A stretch of DNA of 38,395 nt from Robiginitomaculum sp. (GCA_002733905.1 NVXK01000009.1:21947-60341), one strand, 5' to 3'; shown: positions 8,442 through 17,831, numbered from the stretch's first letter. The notes: a model not told the origin generated them from the sequence alone. Made by a program: numbers and translations.

Positions 8442-9769
8442 TGAATGCTTCCGAGCTGACCCGTAAAGGGGTGTTGCTTGGTGCATTTCCGATCATGTTG
8501 GCGAATGGACTGGCCCCCCTTGTCAGTTTCGTAGATATTTGGGTTGTTGGTAATTTTGTCGGCAAGACGGCTCTGGCTGCCATTGCGCTTGGCACAGCGA
8601 TATACGGTTTGTTTTATTGGGGTTTCGGGTTTTTGCGGATGAGTACAAGCGGTCTGTCTGCACAAGCGGATGGGGCAGGGGATGAACGTGCTGTACAAGC
8701 ACATTTATTTCGCGCCGTGCCCTTGGGTGTGTGTATCGGCATATTGGTATTTATCGCACAAATTGGGGTAATTGCGGCCTTGATGGTTTTCTTTCCAGCC
8801 GAGAGCGATGTAGCGCAAGGGGCTGGTGAATATTTACGGGCGCGTTTGTGGGGCTTGCCTGCAACACTTGGGTCGATTGCTTTGATGGGCTGGTTTATCG
8901 GTTTGGCACGTCCGAAACGGGCGCTCTATATGCAGATTGTTTTAAACTTTGTGAACGCGCCTTTGTCTTTGTTGTTTGTGGTTTCCTATGGGTGGGGATT
9001 GTACGGAGTTGGTATTGCGTCTGCGATTGCAGAATGGTGCGGCTTGTTTGCGGGCTTGGTACTTGCGGGCGCAGAGATCAAGCGGCGCGGTGGATTTGAG
9101 CGCACAGTTATGAGCGTGAAATCCTTGTTTGATATGCCTGCCCTTCGCGCACTTGGGAATGCGAACGGTAATATTTTCATTCGTGCTATGGCGCTTAATT
9201 TTGGTTTCCTTTTCTTTGCGCGTGCGGCGACCCAACAGGGCACTTTGTTTTTGGCGGCGTTTTCTGTGTTGATGCAATTTATTACAATGACGGCGTTGAT
9301 CCTTGATAGTTTTGCCAATGTTGCCGAAGCGCATGTGGGGGCGGCTTATGGTGCCAAGGATGAAAGGCGGTTTGACCGTGCCGTGCGTTTAACGAGTGAA
9401 AGCACAGCTATATTTGCTGTCCTGATTTCACTGCTTGTGTATTGCGGTGGCGGCTATGTTATTGATCTGCTGACGCCCGAAGCAGATGTGCGCCAGATGG
9501 CACGCCTCTATTTGCCCTATTGTGCATTGGCTCCATTAATGGGTGCGGCGGCGTGGCAGTTGGATGGAATTTTTATCGGCATTACGCGCACAGCGGCTAT
9601 GCGAAATGCAGGTATTGTTGCGCTTGCGATATATCTTCTTGCCCATTATATTCTCGCGCCACGCTTTGGAGGCGTTGGTATATGGATGGCGTTTTTGACA
9701 TATTATGTGGCACGGGCTTTGACCTTATTGCCAGCTTGGTCAAATATCAAACGTGATTTTAAAACCTAG
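8441..9769 (+). CDS. MATE-family multidrug/toxin efflux transporter
   Basis: 442 aa, about 12 hydrophobic segments, the usual MATE size. Early motifs are GAFPIMLANGLAPLVSFVDI (TM1) and TALAAIALGTAIYGLFYWGF (TM2), with STSGLSAQADGAGDE in the following loop, as in DinF/NorM-like members. It would export a compound in exchange for Na+ or H+ at the inner membrane. Start is ATG 8441 (in-frame GTG 8438 is possible), overlapping the thioesterase stop, so this is the third gene of a coupled operon. Its TAG stop shares a CTAG with the convergent pyrD stop. Confidence 0.9.
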   Translation: MNASELTRKGVLLGAFPIMLANGLAPLVSFVDIWVVGNFVGKTALAAIALGTAIYGLFYWGFGFLRMSTSGLSAQADGAGDERAVQAHLFRAVPLGVCIGILVFIAQIGVIAALMVFFPAESDVAQGAGEYLRARLWGLPATLGSIALMGWFIGLARPKRALYMQIVLNFVNAPLSLLFVVSYGWGLYGVGIASAIAEWCGLFAGLVLAGAEIKRRGGFERTVMSVKSLFDMPALRALGNANGNIFIRAMALNFGFLFFARAATQQGTLFLAAFSVLMQFITMTALILDSFANVAEAHVGAAYGAKDERRFDRAVRLTSESTAIFAVLISLLVYCGGGYVIDLLTPEADVRQMARLYLPYCALAPLMGAAAWQLDGIFIGITRTAAMRNAGIVALAIYLLAHYILAPRFGGVGIWMAFLTYYVARALTLLPAWSNIKRDFKT

Positions 9770-10839
9770 ATTTGTGGTGCTGCACTTGCTGTACCGACGG
9801 CTTGTGCAACAGACGTAAATCCATCTGCTTTCAGGCGTGCGCTTAAATCTTTACAGATGGCAGCGGCAAGTGATGGGCCTTCATAGATGAGTGATGAATA
9901 AAGTTGGACGGCACTCGCCCCTGCGCGAATTTTGATATAGGCATCGCCGCCGCTGGCTATGCCGCCAACGCCTATCAATGGAATACGGCCTTGGCTCGCT
10001 GCGTAAAATTCTGACAAAATTCGGGTGGAGAGGCGAAAGACTGGCGCACCCGACAGGCCGCCTGTTTCGCTCTTGAAATTGCTTTTAAGGCTATCAGGGC
10101 GAGAAATCGTGGTGTTGGAGACGATGATGCCGCTCATGCCATAGGTGCGTGCTTGCTCTGTCATGCGCTCGATCTGGGCATTATCCAAATCTGGTGCAAC
10201 TTTCAGGAAGATAGGCGCAGAGGACGCGTCACCTGACAGACGTGCACGTGTCTCGGAAATTTGACCCAGCAATTCGTCAAGTGCATCGCCAGATTGTAAA
10301 TCCCGAAGACCAGGTGTATTGGGCGAAGAAATATTGATGGTGAAATAATCTGCATGTCCCCAAAGACGGGTTAGACCAAGCACATAATCTGCGACCCGAT
10401 CCGTACTGTCTTTGTTGGCGCCAAGATTTGCGCCGACAATGCCTGTTTTGTTTTTGCGGGTTTTGAGATTGTTTTCAAATACATCCAGTCCATGATTGTT
10501 AAACCCCATGCGATTGACCACGCCATTGTCTTCATTTAGGCGAAATAAGCGTGGTTTAGGATTGCCTGCTTGTGGGAAAGGGGTGACGCTGCCACATTCA
10601 ACAAAGCCAAATCCTGCGGCGAGCATGGCATCGGAAACTTCTGCGTCTTTATCAAATCCTGCGGCTAACCCGACAGGATTTGGAAGTTCAAGTCCTGCAA
10701 TTTCGGTTTTCAGCAATGGGTCATTTAGCGTGTGCTTTGGGCCAAAACCCAGTTTTAATCCTTTAAGGGCCACGCGGTGTGCGGGCTCTGGCGGTAGGGC
10801 TTTTATCGCATGTAGGGCCAGATTGTGAAAAAATGTCAT
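9766..10839 (-). CDS. pyrD: Dihydroorotate dehydrogenase (quinone), class 2
   Basis: 357 aa. Oxidises dihydroorotate to orotate in de novo pyrimidine synthesis and passes electrons to the quinone pool at the inner membrane. The amphipathic N-terminus (FFHNLALHAIKALPPEPAHR) is the class 2 membrane-binding segment. Other motifs: NPVGLAAGFDKDAE, GFVECGSVTPFPQAGNPKPR, VNRMGFNNHG, INISSPNTPGLRDLQ (with the class 2 catalytic Ser), GIIVSNTT and LIGVGGIASGGDAY for FMN. It lies 7 nt downstream of the DUF952 gene in the same operon, an arrangement I recall from other Caulobacter relatives. The stop codon overlaps that of the convergent MATE gene. Confidence 0.97.
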   Translation of the reverse strand: MTFFHNLALHAIKALPPEPAHRVALKGLKLGFGPKHTLNDPLLKTEIAGLELPNPVGLAAGFDKDAEVSDAMLAAGFGFVECGSVTPFPQAGNPKPRLFRLNEDNGVVNRMGFNNHGLDVFENNLKTRKNKTGIVGANLGANKDSTDRVADYVLGLTRLWGHADYFTINISSPNTPGLRDLQSGDALDELLGQISETRARLSGDASSAPIFLKVAPDLDNAQIERMTEQARTYGMSGIIVSNTTISRPDSLKSNFKSETGGLSGAPVFRLSTRILSEFYAASQGRIPLIGVGGIASGGDAYIKIRAGASAVQLYSSLIYEGPSLAAAICKDLSARLKADGFTSVAQAVGTASAAPQI

Positions 10840-10846
10840 AAATCAC

Positions 10847-11188
10847 CTAGATGTTTTTTGGTAAGGTAAAGCGGCTGTTCTCGCCAGCTTCTAATGTCCA
10901 ATATTGTTTTAGCGCAGAGGCTGTGAGTGTGCCATAGATATGTGGGAATTTTTCACCGCCGCGTGATATTTCCCATTTCACGCCTTGTAATAATTTTGCG
11001 TCAAATTGTGCGAGAATAATGGTTTTGATATCCACATAGTGTTTGTCCAGTGTTCCCATGAGTTGCGTATTTGCACTCATATGAATAAACCCGTCACGTT
11101 TGTCGTGAACACTGCCTGTAAATATATTTTCGCTTTGGAAATTTTTCCATTCTGTCTCGCGTAAAATTTTATAGATTGTATTTTTCAT
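10847..11188 (-). CDS. DUF952 family protein
   Basis: 113 aa, small soluble protein. Motifs DKRDGFIHMS, LAQFDAKLLQ and KWEISRGGEKFPHIYGTL are characteristic of DUF952. No biochemical role is established; the conserved His residues suggest an enzyme-like pocket. It is the first gene of a two-gene operon with pyrD (7-nt gap) and is divergent from the S24 repressor gene across a 116-nt shared region. Confidence 0.88.
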   Translation of the reverse strand: MKNTIYKILRETEWKNFQSENIFTGSVHDKRDGFIHMSANTQLMGTLDKHYVDIKTIILAQFDAKLLQGVKWEISRGGEKFPHIYGTLTASALKQYWTLEAGENSRFTLPKNI

Positions 11189-11238
11189 GCGCTCTTATGA
11201 CCTTATTCTACCCCACGGTAAATACACGATCGCACGAC

Positions 11239-11267
11239 TTGACGTAATAGGGATTAATTCCTATTAC
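11239..11267 (+). promoter_or_regulatory. Promoter and palindromic operator of the S24 repressor gene
   Basis: TTGACG (11239-11244), 17-nt spacer, TATTAC (11262-11267). A 24-bp inverted repeat, GTAATAGG (11244-11251) and CCTATTAC (11260-11267) around the near-palindromic GATTAATT, covers the spacer and the -10. A repressor bound there would block RNA polymerase, which suggests autorepression by the gene that follows. Confidence 0.75.
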
Positions 11268-11304
11268 AGTGTTCGTCAAGAAATACAAACACTGGAATTT
11301 GGCC

Positions 11305-11940
11305 ATGCTTACACATACAGATATTTGGACGGCGCTTGATAGACTTGCTGTGAAATTTTCAATGAGCGCGTCTTCATTGGCACGTCAGGCAGGATTAGAC
11401 CCGACGACATTTAATAAATCCAAGCGCTATACACAAAGTGGTAAACCGCGTTGGCCTTCGACCGAAAGTCTTTCCAAAGTATTGAATACACTTGGGGTGG
11501 GTTTTGAGGATTTTGCAGTTTTGGCACAAAGTGTACAGGGGGGGCGTGCTTTGGGGCAAAGCGTGCCTGTGATTGGTTTGGCGCAAGCGGGCGCGGACGG
11601 TTTTTTTGATGGTGATGGGTATCCTGTCGGCGAGGGTTGGGATGATATTCGCATGCCCGGTGTTGCGGACGAATCTGTTTATGCTTTGCAAATTTCTGGC
11701 GATTCGATGATGCCAGCTCTACGCAATGGTGACCGTATTATCGTTGTCCCGAACGCACAGGTTTATCGGGGGGACCGTGTTGTTGTGAAAACAAAATCAG
11801 GGGAGGTGATGGCCAAAGAGCTTGTGCGTATTAGTAAACACAAGATCGAGCTTATGTCGATTAATCCAGATTATCCTGACCGTGAAATTAATATGCGCGA
11901 TGTACAATGGGTTGCGCGTATTGTGTGGGTTACACAATAA
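11305..11940 (+). CDS. LexA-like transcriptional repressor with S24 peptidase domain
   Basis: 211 aa. N-terminal helix-turn-helix (about 5-70: SASSLARQAGLDPTTFNKSK, then a second helix pair SLSKVLNTLGVGFEDF) and a C-terminal S24 domain: candidate self-cleavage Ala-Gly in LAQAGADG, catalytic Ser in SGDSMMPALRNGD, catalytic Lys in GEVMAKELV. Proteins of this kind repress genes until cleaved or inactivated, as in SOS or phage-repressor control. Start ATG 11305 is preferred to the in-frame TTG/GTG codons upstream because those fall at or before the expected transcription start. The gene stands alone, divergent from DUF952-pyrD, with a palindrome over its own promoter. No prophage genes are adjacent, so it is probably a resident chromosomal regulator. 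Confidence 0.9.
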   Translation: MLTHTDIWTALDRLAVKFSMSASSLARQAGLDPTTFNKSKRYTQSGKPRWPSTESLSKVLNTLGVGFEDFAVLAQSVQGGRALGQSVPVIGLAQAGADGFFDGDGYPVGEGWDDIRMPGVADESVYALQISGDSMMPALRNGDRIIVVPNAQVYRGDRVVVKTKSGEVMAKELVRISKHKIELMSINPDYPDREINMRDVQWVARIVWVTQ

Positions 11941-11941
11941 A

Positions 11942-12730
11942 TTAGTTGAGGAAATCAGCGGCAAGTTTTTGGGCGTGTTTTGGTGTATCAAATACATCCA
12001 AAATAGTTTGCATACGCGCTTGCAGCCTTGTTTCGACTTCATTTTCTGCTGTGAACGTCAGTAATTGTTCCAAGTTTTTCTTGGCCCATTCGTGTTCGGT
12101 TTGCGGAGAAAGTATATAGCGCATAAGCGTATAATTACTGCAAATCAAAATGTTGTCGGGTTCGAGGGCAATAGCAATCTCGAAATGTTTTCGCCCATCG
12201 GCTAGGTTTGCATCAAACATTTTTCGCGCCCGTTTCGCGCCTGCTTTGTGTACAACACTTAAATGCCAGCCGCCGAGTAAGGCATGGGTAAGGGCACGAT
12301 TTCGGGATGTGGAATTTTCGCTGAGTGTGAGAGATTTTTTGATTTCAGCATGTATTTTTTGGGGTATTTTCTTGCGTAATGCTGTGAGGGTTGAGACATG
12401 GCGGCCATAAAATGCATACGAAATTGCATATTGTAATTGGGCATCCATATCTGGGTTTGTCTGAACAAATGCCATTTTTGCTGTTGCCATGGCGCGTTTT
12501 GCAAGTTTTTTGGGTTTGCTGTATTCGCCGAGTAAAAGCTTGGCGTTAAGCGCTTCGGCGCCAAGGAGATAGCCTTGTTGTGTACCAAGTGCGAAAGCCT
12601 GTTCATAGGCTGCGTCAAGTTGCGCCGCGTCATAGGTGGCGCGGGCGTCTTCAATGCTTGCGGCAGACGCGTTTAGTCCGCTAAATACGAATAATAAACT
12701 GATGAATAAACTGCGCCCATAATACCACAT
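11942..12730 (-). CDS. Unknown exported protein with TPR-like helices
   Basis: About 262 aa; no family recognised with confidence. N-terminal signal peptide (RSLFISLLFVFSGLNASAAS, cleavage likely after ASA). The rest is alpha-helical with TPR-like pairs (AYEQAFALGTQQGYLLGAEA, GRKHFEIAIALEPDNILICS). One Cys is visible in the mature part. ATG 12730 is taken as the start; GTG 12745 would add five residues. Neither has a good Shine-Dalgarno sequence, and TATAC-like bases directly upstream leave a leaderless transcript possible. It is convergent with the S24 repressor gene (1 nt between stops) and downstream of lysS on the same strand. Confidence 0.75.
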   Translation of the reverse strand: MWYYGRSLFISLLFVFSGLNASAASIEDARATYDAAQLDAAYEQAFALGTQQGYLLGAEALNAKLLLGEYSKPKKLAKRAMATAKMAFVQTNPDMDAQLQYAISYAFYGRHVSTLTALRKKIPQKIHAEIKKSLTLSENSTSRNRALTHALLGGWHLSVVHKAGAKRARKMFDANLADGRKHFEIAIALEPDNILICSNYTLMRYILSPQTEHEWAKKNLEQLLTFTAENEVETRLQARMQTILDVFDTPKHAQKLAADFLN

Positions 12731-12767
12731 AGGGTATAGTAGCACAGTTTATGAACAGGTGTAAGTT

Positions 12768-14384
12768 TTATACGCTTAATTTACCCGTGAGCGCAGAATC
12801 AAGTAGTGCGATGGTTTTTTCGAGGCCAAAAATGGCGACGAATGAACCAAAACGCGGGCCTTGAGACTGTCCAAGAAGGACTTCGTACAAGGCTTTAAAC
12901 CAATCGCGTAGGTTTTCAAATTCATGATCTTTGCCGACGCTAAAGACGAGAGTTTGTAATTCACTTGCGTCTTTTGTAGTTGGATCAAGGGCTGCAAAAC
13001 GGTCCCGTAAATCTTGTATGGCGGCGCGCTCTTTGTCTGTGGGTGCGCGGTATTGTTTGGTTGGTTTTACGAAATCATGATAATAACGCACGGCGTATTC
13101 ACACAGATTATCCAAAACGGGATTGTCCGTAGGATTGGCACCATCAGCATAGTTTTCTATGAAACCCCAAAGAATATCTTTGTTAGAGGCATTGGCGGCT
13201 GATACCAAATTTAGCAATAAAGCATAAGTCACAGGTGGGCTGTCTTGGGGTGGTTTGCCGTTATGGACATACCAGACAGGGTTGGAAATCCGCGCGGCTT
13301 CGTCTTGACCGTGATAGGCAGCTAGGTGCTGAAAATACTCGTCCGTTGCTTTTGGAATTACGTCAAAGAATAGGCGTTTGGCCGTTTTGGGTTTGACATA
13401 GTTAAACAGGCTTAGGCTTTCAGGTAGGCCATATTTAAGCCATTCTTCGACAGCAATGCCATTGCCTTTTGACTTTGAAATTTTCTGCCCTGTTTCGTCA
13501 TTAAACAATTCGTAGTTAAAGCCTTCTGGTGGATTGCCGCCAAGGGCGCGACAAATTTTGGACGAAATTTTCGTGCTGTCGATAAGGTCTTTGCCAGCCA
13601 TTTCATAATCAACGCCAAGCCCAACCCAACGTAGCGCCCAGTCTGGTTTCCACTGAATTTTTACGCGGCCGCCCGTGACGGATGTTTCAATTTTTGTGCC
13701 GTCTTCATCTTCGAATACAATTGTGCCTTTTTCGACATTACGCTCAAGCGTTGGGACTTGTAAAACACGGCCTGTTGTTGGCGAGATCGGGAGGAATGGT
13801 GAATAGCTGGCACGGCGTTCTTCGCCCAGTGTTGGCAACATTATGTCCATAACTTTGTCAAAACGTGCAAGCATAATAAGAAGGGTTTCATCAAATCCGC
13901 CTGAACGATATTTCTCTGTTGAGGAGATAAAATCATATTCGAATCCAAACCCGTCAAGGAATTCGCACAGCTTGGCATTATTGTGGGCCGCGAAACTCTC
14001 ATGTGTGCCGAATGGGTCTGGTACATCAGTTAACGGCTTACCAAGATACTCAGCCAGCATGTCTTGGTTGGGCAGGTTTGTTGGTACTTTGCGAAACCCG
14101 TCCATATCATCACTAAAGGCAATCAGCTGAGTTTTGTATTTGTTATGGGTTAGCGCGTTGAACGCTTGGCGCACCATGCTTGTGCGCGCGACTTCGCCGA
14201 ATGTTCCAATATGCGGTAGGCCAGACGGGCCATAACCTGTTTGAAAAATAACCGCGCCATCGCCCGTCGTCGCAGGATGAGGCGTGCCCCGTTTTTCAAG
14301 GATCATCAACCGTTTAACAATCGCACGCGCCTGTTCAAATGGCCACGCTTTGGTTTTTTCCATGATCTCTTGTGTAAACGGCAT
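12768..14384 (-). CDS. lysS: Lysyl-tRNA synthetase, class I
   Basis: 538 aa. Charges tRNA-Lys with lysine. This is the class I (LysK) type used by archaea and most alphaproteobacteria, not the E. coli class II enzyme: it has a HIGH-like motif ([13 protein letters not shown], about residue 57), a KMSKS-like motif ([11 protein letters not shown], about residue 300), and the family segment [20 protein letters not shown] 14384 is preferred over the in-frame TTG at 14396 because GGGGG lies at Shine-Dalgarno distance from it. It is a single gene, followed 37 nt later by the exported TPR-like protein. Confidence 0.96.
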   Translation of the reverse strand: MPFTQEIMEKTKAWPFEQARAIVKRLMILEKRGTPHPATTGDGAVIFQTGYGPSGLPHIGTFGEVARTSMVRQAFNALTHNKYKTQLIAFSDDMDGFRKVPTNLPNQDMLAEYLGKPLTDVPDPFGTHESFAAHNNAKLCEFLDGFGFEYDFISSTEKYRSGGFDETLLIMLARFDKVMDIMLPTLGEERRASYSPFLPISPTTGRVLQVPTLERNVEKGTIVFEDEDGTKIETSVTGGRVKIQWKPDWALRWVGLGVDYEMAGKDLIDSTKISSKICRALGGNPPEGFNYELFNDETGQKISKSKGNGIAVEEWLKYGLPESLSLFNYVKPKTAKRLFFDVIPKATDEYFQHLAAYHGQDEAARISNPVWYVHNGKPPQDSPPVTYALLLNLVSAANASNKDILWGFIENYADGANPTDNPVLDNLCEYAVRYYHDFVKPTKQYRAPTDKERAAIQDLRDRFAALDPTTKDASELQTLVFSVGKDHEFENLRDWFKALYEVLLGQSQGPRFGSFVAIFGLEKTIALLDSALTGKLSV

Positions 14385-14491
14385 ATCAGCCCCCAATAAG
14401 TATTAAGTCTGTTTAGCCGTGTACGCTTGTGTAGGGAAAGGGTCAATAAGAAGTGTTGTGTAAGGGGAGCTATATATGTGTCTGATAAATA

Positions 14492-15739
14492 TCAAACGCG
14501 GCTACCAAAAACTTTTAACACAAACTGACGGCCTTTTTCTGTAGCACGAAAACCTTTTGGAATCCCTACTGCGTATCCCTGATAAATAAAGTTAGTCTTG
14601 GTAGTCTTGTGTGACTTTAAATTTCGAACAATTTGACTAAATTTGGAATCGCCTCGACTTTCATTTTCGCATTCTGCTCCATCAGGGATTTGTATATAAT
14701 TGGGTAACTCGGCTATCAAGTCGGTTGTACTCATTTCCATGTTTGGTTGCTGCACTAAAACAAGCAAAGCATATTTCCAGAGCTCTTTTCGTAAATCAAC
14801 TTCAATGCCTGTTGTGGCTACAGTAAAATTTTCCACCACAGCTACTGGTGCAGGATTTGGAATAGATTTTTTTGCGAGTTGACGTTGTAGTTTCATAACG
14901 TCGGGAGCGGTTGGAAGCCTTTCTGGTGGTGTGCCGCTCATGTCAATCATGGCCTGTCGAACACGTTTGCCAACTTCAAAGTGGACTGCATTGGCTTTAA
15001 ACTTAGTGCTTACTTTTTCTTTGGTTAGCTTTTCATCGGTTTGGGTAATTCTAAAGAGATTGGCCGCAAGCTCAGCGCTACCCATATGGTCGAGTATTTT
15101 AGCGGTTTTTTTTAGCCCTTTCGTTTGACGTATCGCTGGTACATTTCGCCCGCCATACATTCCCTGATAACCTTTTGAGTTGAATATTGCATGATCTTTT
15201 GGTGTAATTACTCCCGACAAATGAGCGGTTTCGGCTAAAGAAAGATTAGAAGATGCCACTTGGTCTCGTAAGTACATTCTTTTTTCGTCTTCACTGAACG
15301 AATTGAAATCTGGATATTTTTGTGGTTCAACTTTGGTACCCATCATCCAATTAACAATAAGCTCTGATATTAGAACGGCAAACTCTGCACTTATCCACGT
15401 CCCTAAGTTTATCGCGATTTGTGGATGCACCCAAGTTCCCCGTTGATCGTTTGATCCAGTAGAAATCGTCTGAACTAGAAGGTCCCTGCGAATCTGCAGG
15501 GACCCCTCTAATGCAATCAAAAACCTTTCAGTGGCATCTCTTTTACGGTAAGTGCTCCATTCCCTTCCAGCTAGCTTGCATAACGCCGAGGCGTTTATAT
15601 AGCCGTCAGATCTTCGATGTGGAATAGAAACTCCATCTTGTTCAAAAGTGCATATGTCATCAGGTAATAATTCGTCTGGCTGAGCTTCGTCCAAAGACAT
15701 AGGGACAGTAAGGTTTTTTTTATGTTTTTTATCAGTCAC
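14492..15739 (-). CDS. KilA-N / DinD-like / winged-helix fusion protein
   Basis: 415 aa, GTG start. Three parts are visible. Residues about 38-135 are a KilA-N DNA-binding domain (SIPHRRSDGYINASALCK, GTWVHPQIAINLGTWISAEF). Residues about 168-275 match DNA-damage-inducible protein D (HAIFNSKGYQGMYGG, KTAKILDHMGSAELAANLFR, HFEVGKRVRQAMIDMSGTPP). Residues about 303-415 look like a winged helix (STTDLIAELPNYI, DSKFSQIVRNLKSHKT, GFRATEKGRQFV), of the sort appended to some restriction or HNH proteins. KilA-N is typical of phages and large DNA viruses; E. coli DinD modulates RecA. The gene is alone, with about 100 nt downstream and over 300 nt upstream lacking genes, consistent with acquisition. A defence or SOS role is inference. 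I saw no GTTC-N7-GTTC LexA box upstream. Confidence 0.8.
   Translation of the reverse strand: MTDKKHKKNLTVPMSLDEAQPDELLPDDICTFEQDGVSIPHRRSDGYINASALCKLAGREWSTYRKRDATERFLIALEGSLQIRRDLLVQTISTGSNDQRGTWVHPQIAINLGTWISAEFAVLISELIVNWMMGTKVEPQKYPDFNSFSEDEKRMYLRDQVASSNLSLAETAHLSGVITPKDHAIFNSKGYQGMYGGRNVPAIRQTKGLKKTAKILDHMGSAELAANLFRITQTDEKLTKEKVSTKFKANAVHFEVGKRVRQAMIDMSGTPPERLPTAPDVMKLQRQLAKKSIPNPAPVAVVENFTVATTGIEVDLRKELWKYALLVLVQQPNMEMSTTDLIAELPNYIQIPDGAECENESRGDSKFSQIVRNLKSHKTTKTNFIYQGYAVGIPKGFRATEKGRQFVLKVFGSRV
15481..15504. repeat. 9-bp perfect hairpin inside the KilA-N coding region
   Basis: GGTCCCTGC (15481-15489), 6-nt loop, GCAGGGACC (15496-15504). It lies between the two conserved blocks of the KilA-N domain and encodes GSLQIRRDL on the minus strand. 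No U-tract follows, so it is not a terminator. Confidence 0.6.
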
Positions 15740-16098
15740 GTGGTCAATTCCTTATATGTTAATCGATCATTCATTTGTTTCAAAAGGTTATTTGCCCTCT
15801 CGCCCTTTGCATTGTTACGGGGATTAAAACGCTATTTCACTTTAATAACATAGGCTTGCAAGTTCTTTTTAGAAAGCTGTAATTGAAGTTATAGCAACTG
15901 AAACTATGGGTTAATGCTTGAATTGTAAGGGGTACCGCCTTTTGGTGGTATGAGTGCAGCTTTGCTGTGGAGTTTAATCTACGCTCCTCTACTCTGTTGA
16001 GCTTTTAGGTGAAGCATTTTTGTGTTGCTGCTGTTTGAACTTACAAAAAAGGCGCAGAGTTGCCTCTACGCCTTGAATATTTGAACTGTGAAGCGCGA
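15740..16098. other. Intergenic region, 359 nt
   Basis: AT-rich stretch between the KilA-N/DinD-like gene and fabB. Apart from the fabB terminator near its right end, I see no gene, repeat, tRNA or convincing promoter. The promoter of the KilA-N gene must be here but is not obvious; AAGGAA near 15752 may be its ribosome-binding site. Confidence 0.6.
16045..16074 (-). terminator. Rho-independent terminator of fabA-fabB
   Basis: On the minus strand, AAGGCG-AGAG pairs with CTCT-CGCCTT (one C/A mismatch) around a short loop, followed by a run of six T. It starts 25 nt after the fabB stop codon. Confidence 0.85.
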
Positions 16099-17310
16099 CT
16101 ATACTTTACGCATAATGACGCTGCCATTTGTGCCGCCAAAACCGAAAGAGTTGGACATGATGGCGTTGAGTTTGGCGTCGCGGGTTTCTTGGACGATGTT
16201 GATTTTTGGGAGCTCTGGGTCGAGGTTCTCGATATTGATTGACGGGGCGACAAAGCCTTGCTCAAGCATGATCAGAGAATAGATGGCTTCTTGTACGCCT
16301 GCACCGCCGAGCGAATGACCTGTCATGGATTTCGTGGCTGAAATCATCGGGCCGTCAGAACCGAAAGTTCTAAACACTGCGCCTGATTCTGCTACGTCAC
16401 CAACAGGTGTCGCGGTGGCGTGTGGGTTGAGATAACAAACATCATGACCTGCGTCTTTCAGAGCCATACGCATGGCGCGTTCTGCGCCTTCGCCGCTTGG
16501 GGCTACCATGTCATAGCCGTCGGATGTGGCTGCGTAGCCTGTCACTTCGGCGTAGATTTTTGCGCCGCGCGCTTTGGCGTGTTCGTATTCTTCGAGCACT
16601 AACATGCCTGCGCCGCCAGCAATAACGAAGCCGTCACGGCTGACATCAAAGGCACGACTGGCCGTTTCTGGCGTGTCGTTATATTTAGAAGACATGGCGC
16701 CCATAGCGTCAAACAGGGAAGACATTTCCCATTCGACTTCTTCGCCGCCGCCCGCAAACACGATGTCTTGCTTGCCCCATTGAATTTGCTCTACTGCCGC
16801 GCCGATACAATGTAGACTTGTCGTACACGCAGAGGTGATGGAGTAGTTGACGCCCTTGATTTTAAAGTGTGTCGCAAGAGTGGCCGAGACCGTAGACGAC
16901 ATTGCTTTTGGCACTGCGAACGGGCCAATGCGTTTTGGGCTGCCTTTGGCGCGTGTTATATCGGCGGCTTTCACAAGTACGGATGAAGACGGGCCACCTG
17001 AGCCAGCGATAATACCTGTGCGTTCATTTGAAATCATGTCTTCTTCAAGACCTGAATCGTCAATGGCTTGTTGCATTGCCACGCCTGACCAACCAGAGGC
17101 ATCGGCCATAAAACGGAAGGTACGTTTTGGGATAAACTCTTTATAATCGAGCGTTGGACGACCAGAGATTTGTGAGCGAAAGCCCATCTCGACCATTTTA
17201 GGGTCTGTGGTGATACCTGATTTACCAGCCTTCAGACTAGCGGCAACTTCTTCAATACTATTTCCGATACATGAGACAATGCCCATGCCTGTGACAACGA
17301 CGCGGCGCAT
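16099..17310 (-). CDS. fabB: Beta-ketoacyl-ACP synthase I
   Basis: 403 aa, same length class as E. coli FabB. Condenses acyl-ACP with malonyl-ACP, including the step needed for unsaturated fatty acids. The catalytic triad is in place: Cys162 ([12 protein letters not shown]), His297 ([12 protein letters not shown]), His332 ([10 protein letters not shown]), and Lys327 (SATKSMTG). Its ATG shares a base with the fabA stop codon (TAATG), so the two are translationally coupled; AGGAGAG precedes it. fabA-fabB is the standard anaerobic-type unsaturated fatty acid operon of alphaproteobacteria. It ends at a strong terminator. Confidence 0.97.
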   Translation of the reverse strand: MRRVVVTGMGIVSCIGNSIEEVAASLKAGKSGITTDPKMVEMGFRSQISGRPTLDYKEFIPKRTFRFMADASGWSGVAMQQAIDDSGLEEDMISNERTGIIAGSGGPSSSVLVKAADITRAKGSPKRIGPFAVPKAMSSTVSATLATHFKIKGVNYSITSACTTSLHCIGAAVEQIQWGKQDIVFAGGGEEVEWEMSSLFDAMGAMSSKYNDTPETASRAFDVSRDGFVIAGGAGMLVLEEYEHAKARGAKIYAEVTGYAATSDGYDMVAPSGEGAERAMRMALKDAGHDVCYLNPHATATPVGDVAESGAVFRTFGSDGPMISATKSMTGHSLGGAGVQEAIYSLIMLEQGFVAPSINIENLDPELPKINIVQETRDAKLNAIMSNSFGFGGTNGSVIMRKV

Positions 17311-17831
17311 TATTTCTCTCCTGTTTGTGGAATGAACAGGCCAACTTTCAGGTCTGTTGTTTTGTAAATGACTTCACCGTCAGCTTCCATAATGCCGTCG
17401 GCCATGCCAAGAACAAGGCGGCGGCGAATGACGCGCTTAAGGTCGATTGTGTATTTTACGTGTTTGATATCTTGTGTGACTTGGCCAGTGAATTTCACTT
17501 CGCCAACACCGAGGGCACGACCACGACCAGGTGAGCCGCCCCAGCCAAGGAAGAAGCCAACCAATTGCCACATAGCGTCAAGCCCGAGACAACCCGGCAT
17601 AACGGGGTCGCCTTTGAAATGGCAATCAAAGAACCAAAGATCAGGCCGTACATCAAGTTCGGCAATGATTTGACCCTTGCCGTACTTGCCGCCTTCATCA
17701 GAAATATGCGTAATGCGGTCAAACATAAGCATCGGCGGCGCAGGTAGTTTTGCATTGCCTTCGCCGAATAAGCCTGTTTCGCCGCTCTCGATTAATTCTT
17801 CGAATGTATAGGAGGGTTGTATTTTTATCAT
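17310..17831 (-). CDS. fabA: 3-hydroxydecanoyl-ACP dehydratase/isomerase
   Basis: 173 aa. Dehydrates 3-hydroxydecanoyl-ACP and isomerises trans-2 to cis-3-decenoyl-ACP, the branch point of unsaturated fatty acid synthesis. The active site is visible in [20 protein letters not shown] (His71) with Asp85 in [14 protein letters not shown] 17831 is chosen over ATG 17843 because GAGG lies 6 nt upstream of it and the length then matches E. coli FabA. First gene of the fabA-fabB operon. The 190-nt region upstream (17832-18033) should hold its promoter; I found no clear operator there. Confidence 0.97.
   Translation of the reverse strand: MIKIQPSYTFEELIESGETGLFGEGNAKLPAPPMLMFDRITHISDEGGKYGKGQIIAELDVRPDLWFFDCHFKGDPVMPGCLGLDAMWQLVGFFLGWGGSPGRGRALGVGEVKFTGQVTQDIKHVKYTIDLKRVIRRRLVLGMADGIMEADGEVIYKTTDLKVGLFIPQTGEK

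Noticed and set aside
15740-15900. LexA box upstream of the KilA-N/DinD-like gene
   Set aside because: No GTTC-N7-GTTC pair was found; single GTTC/GAAC tetramers only.
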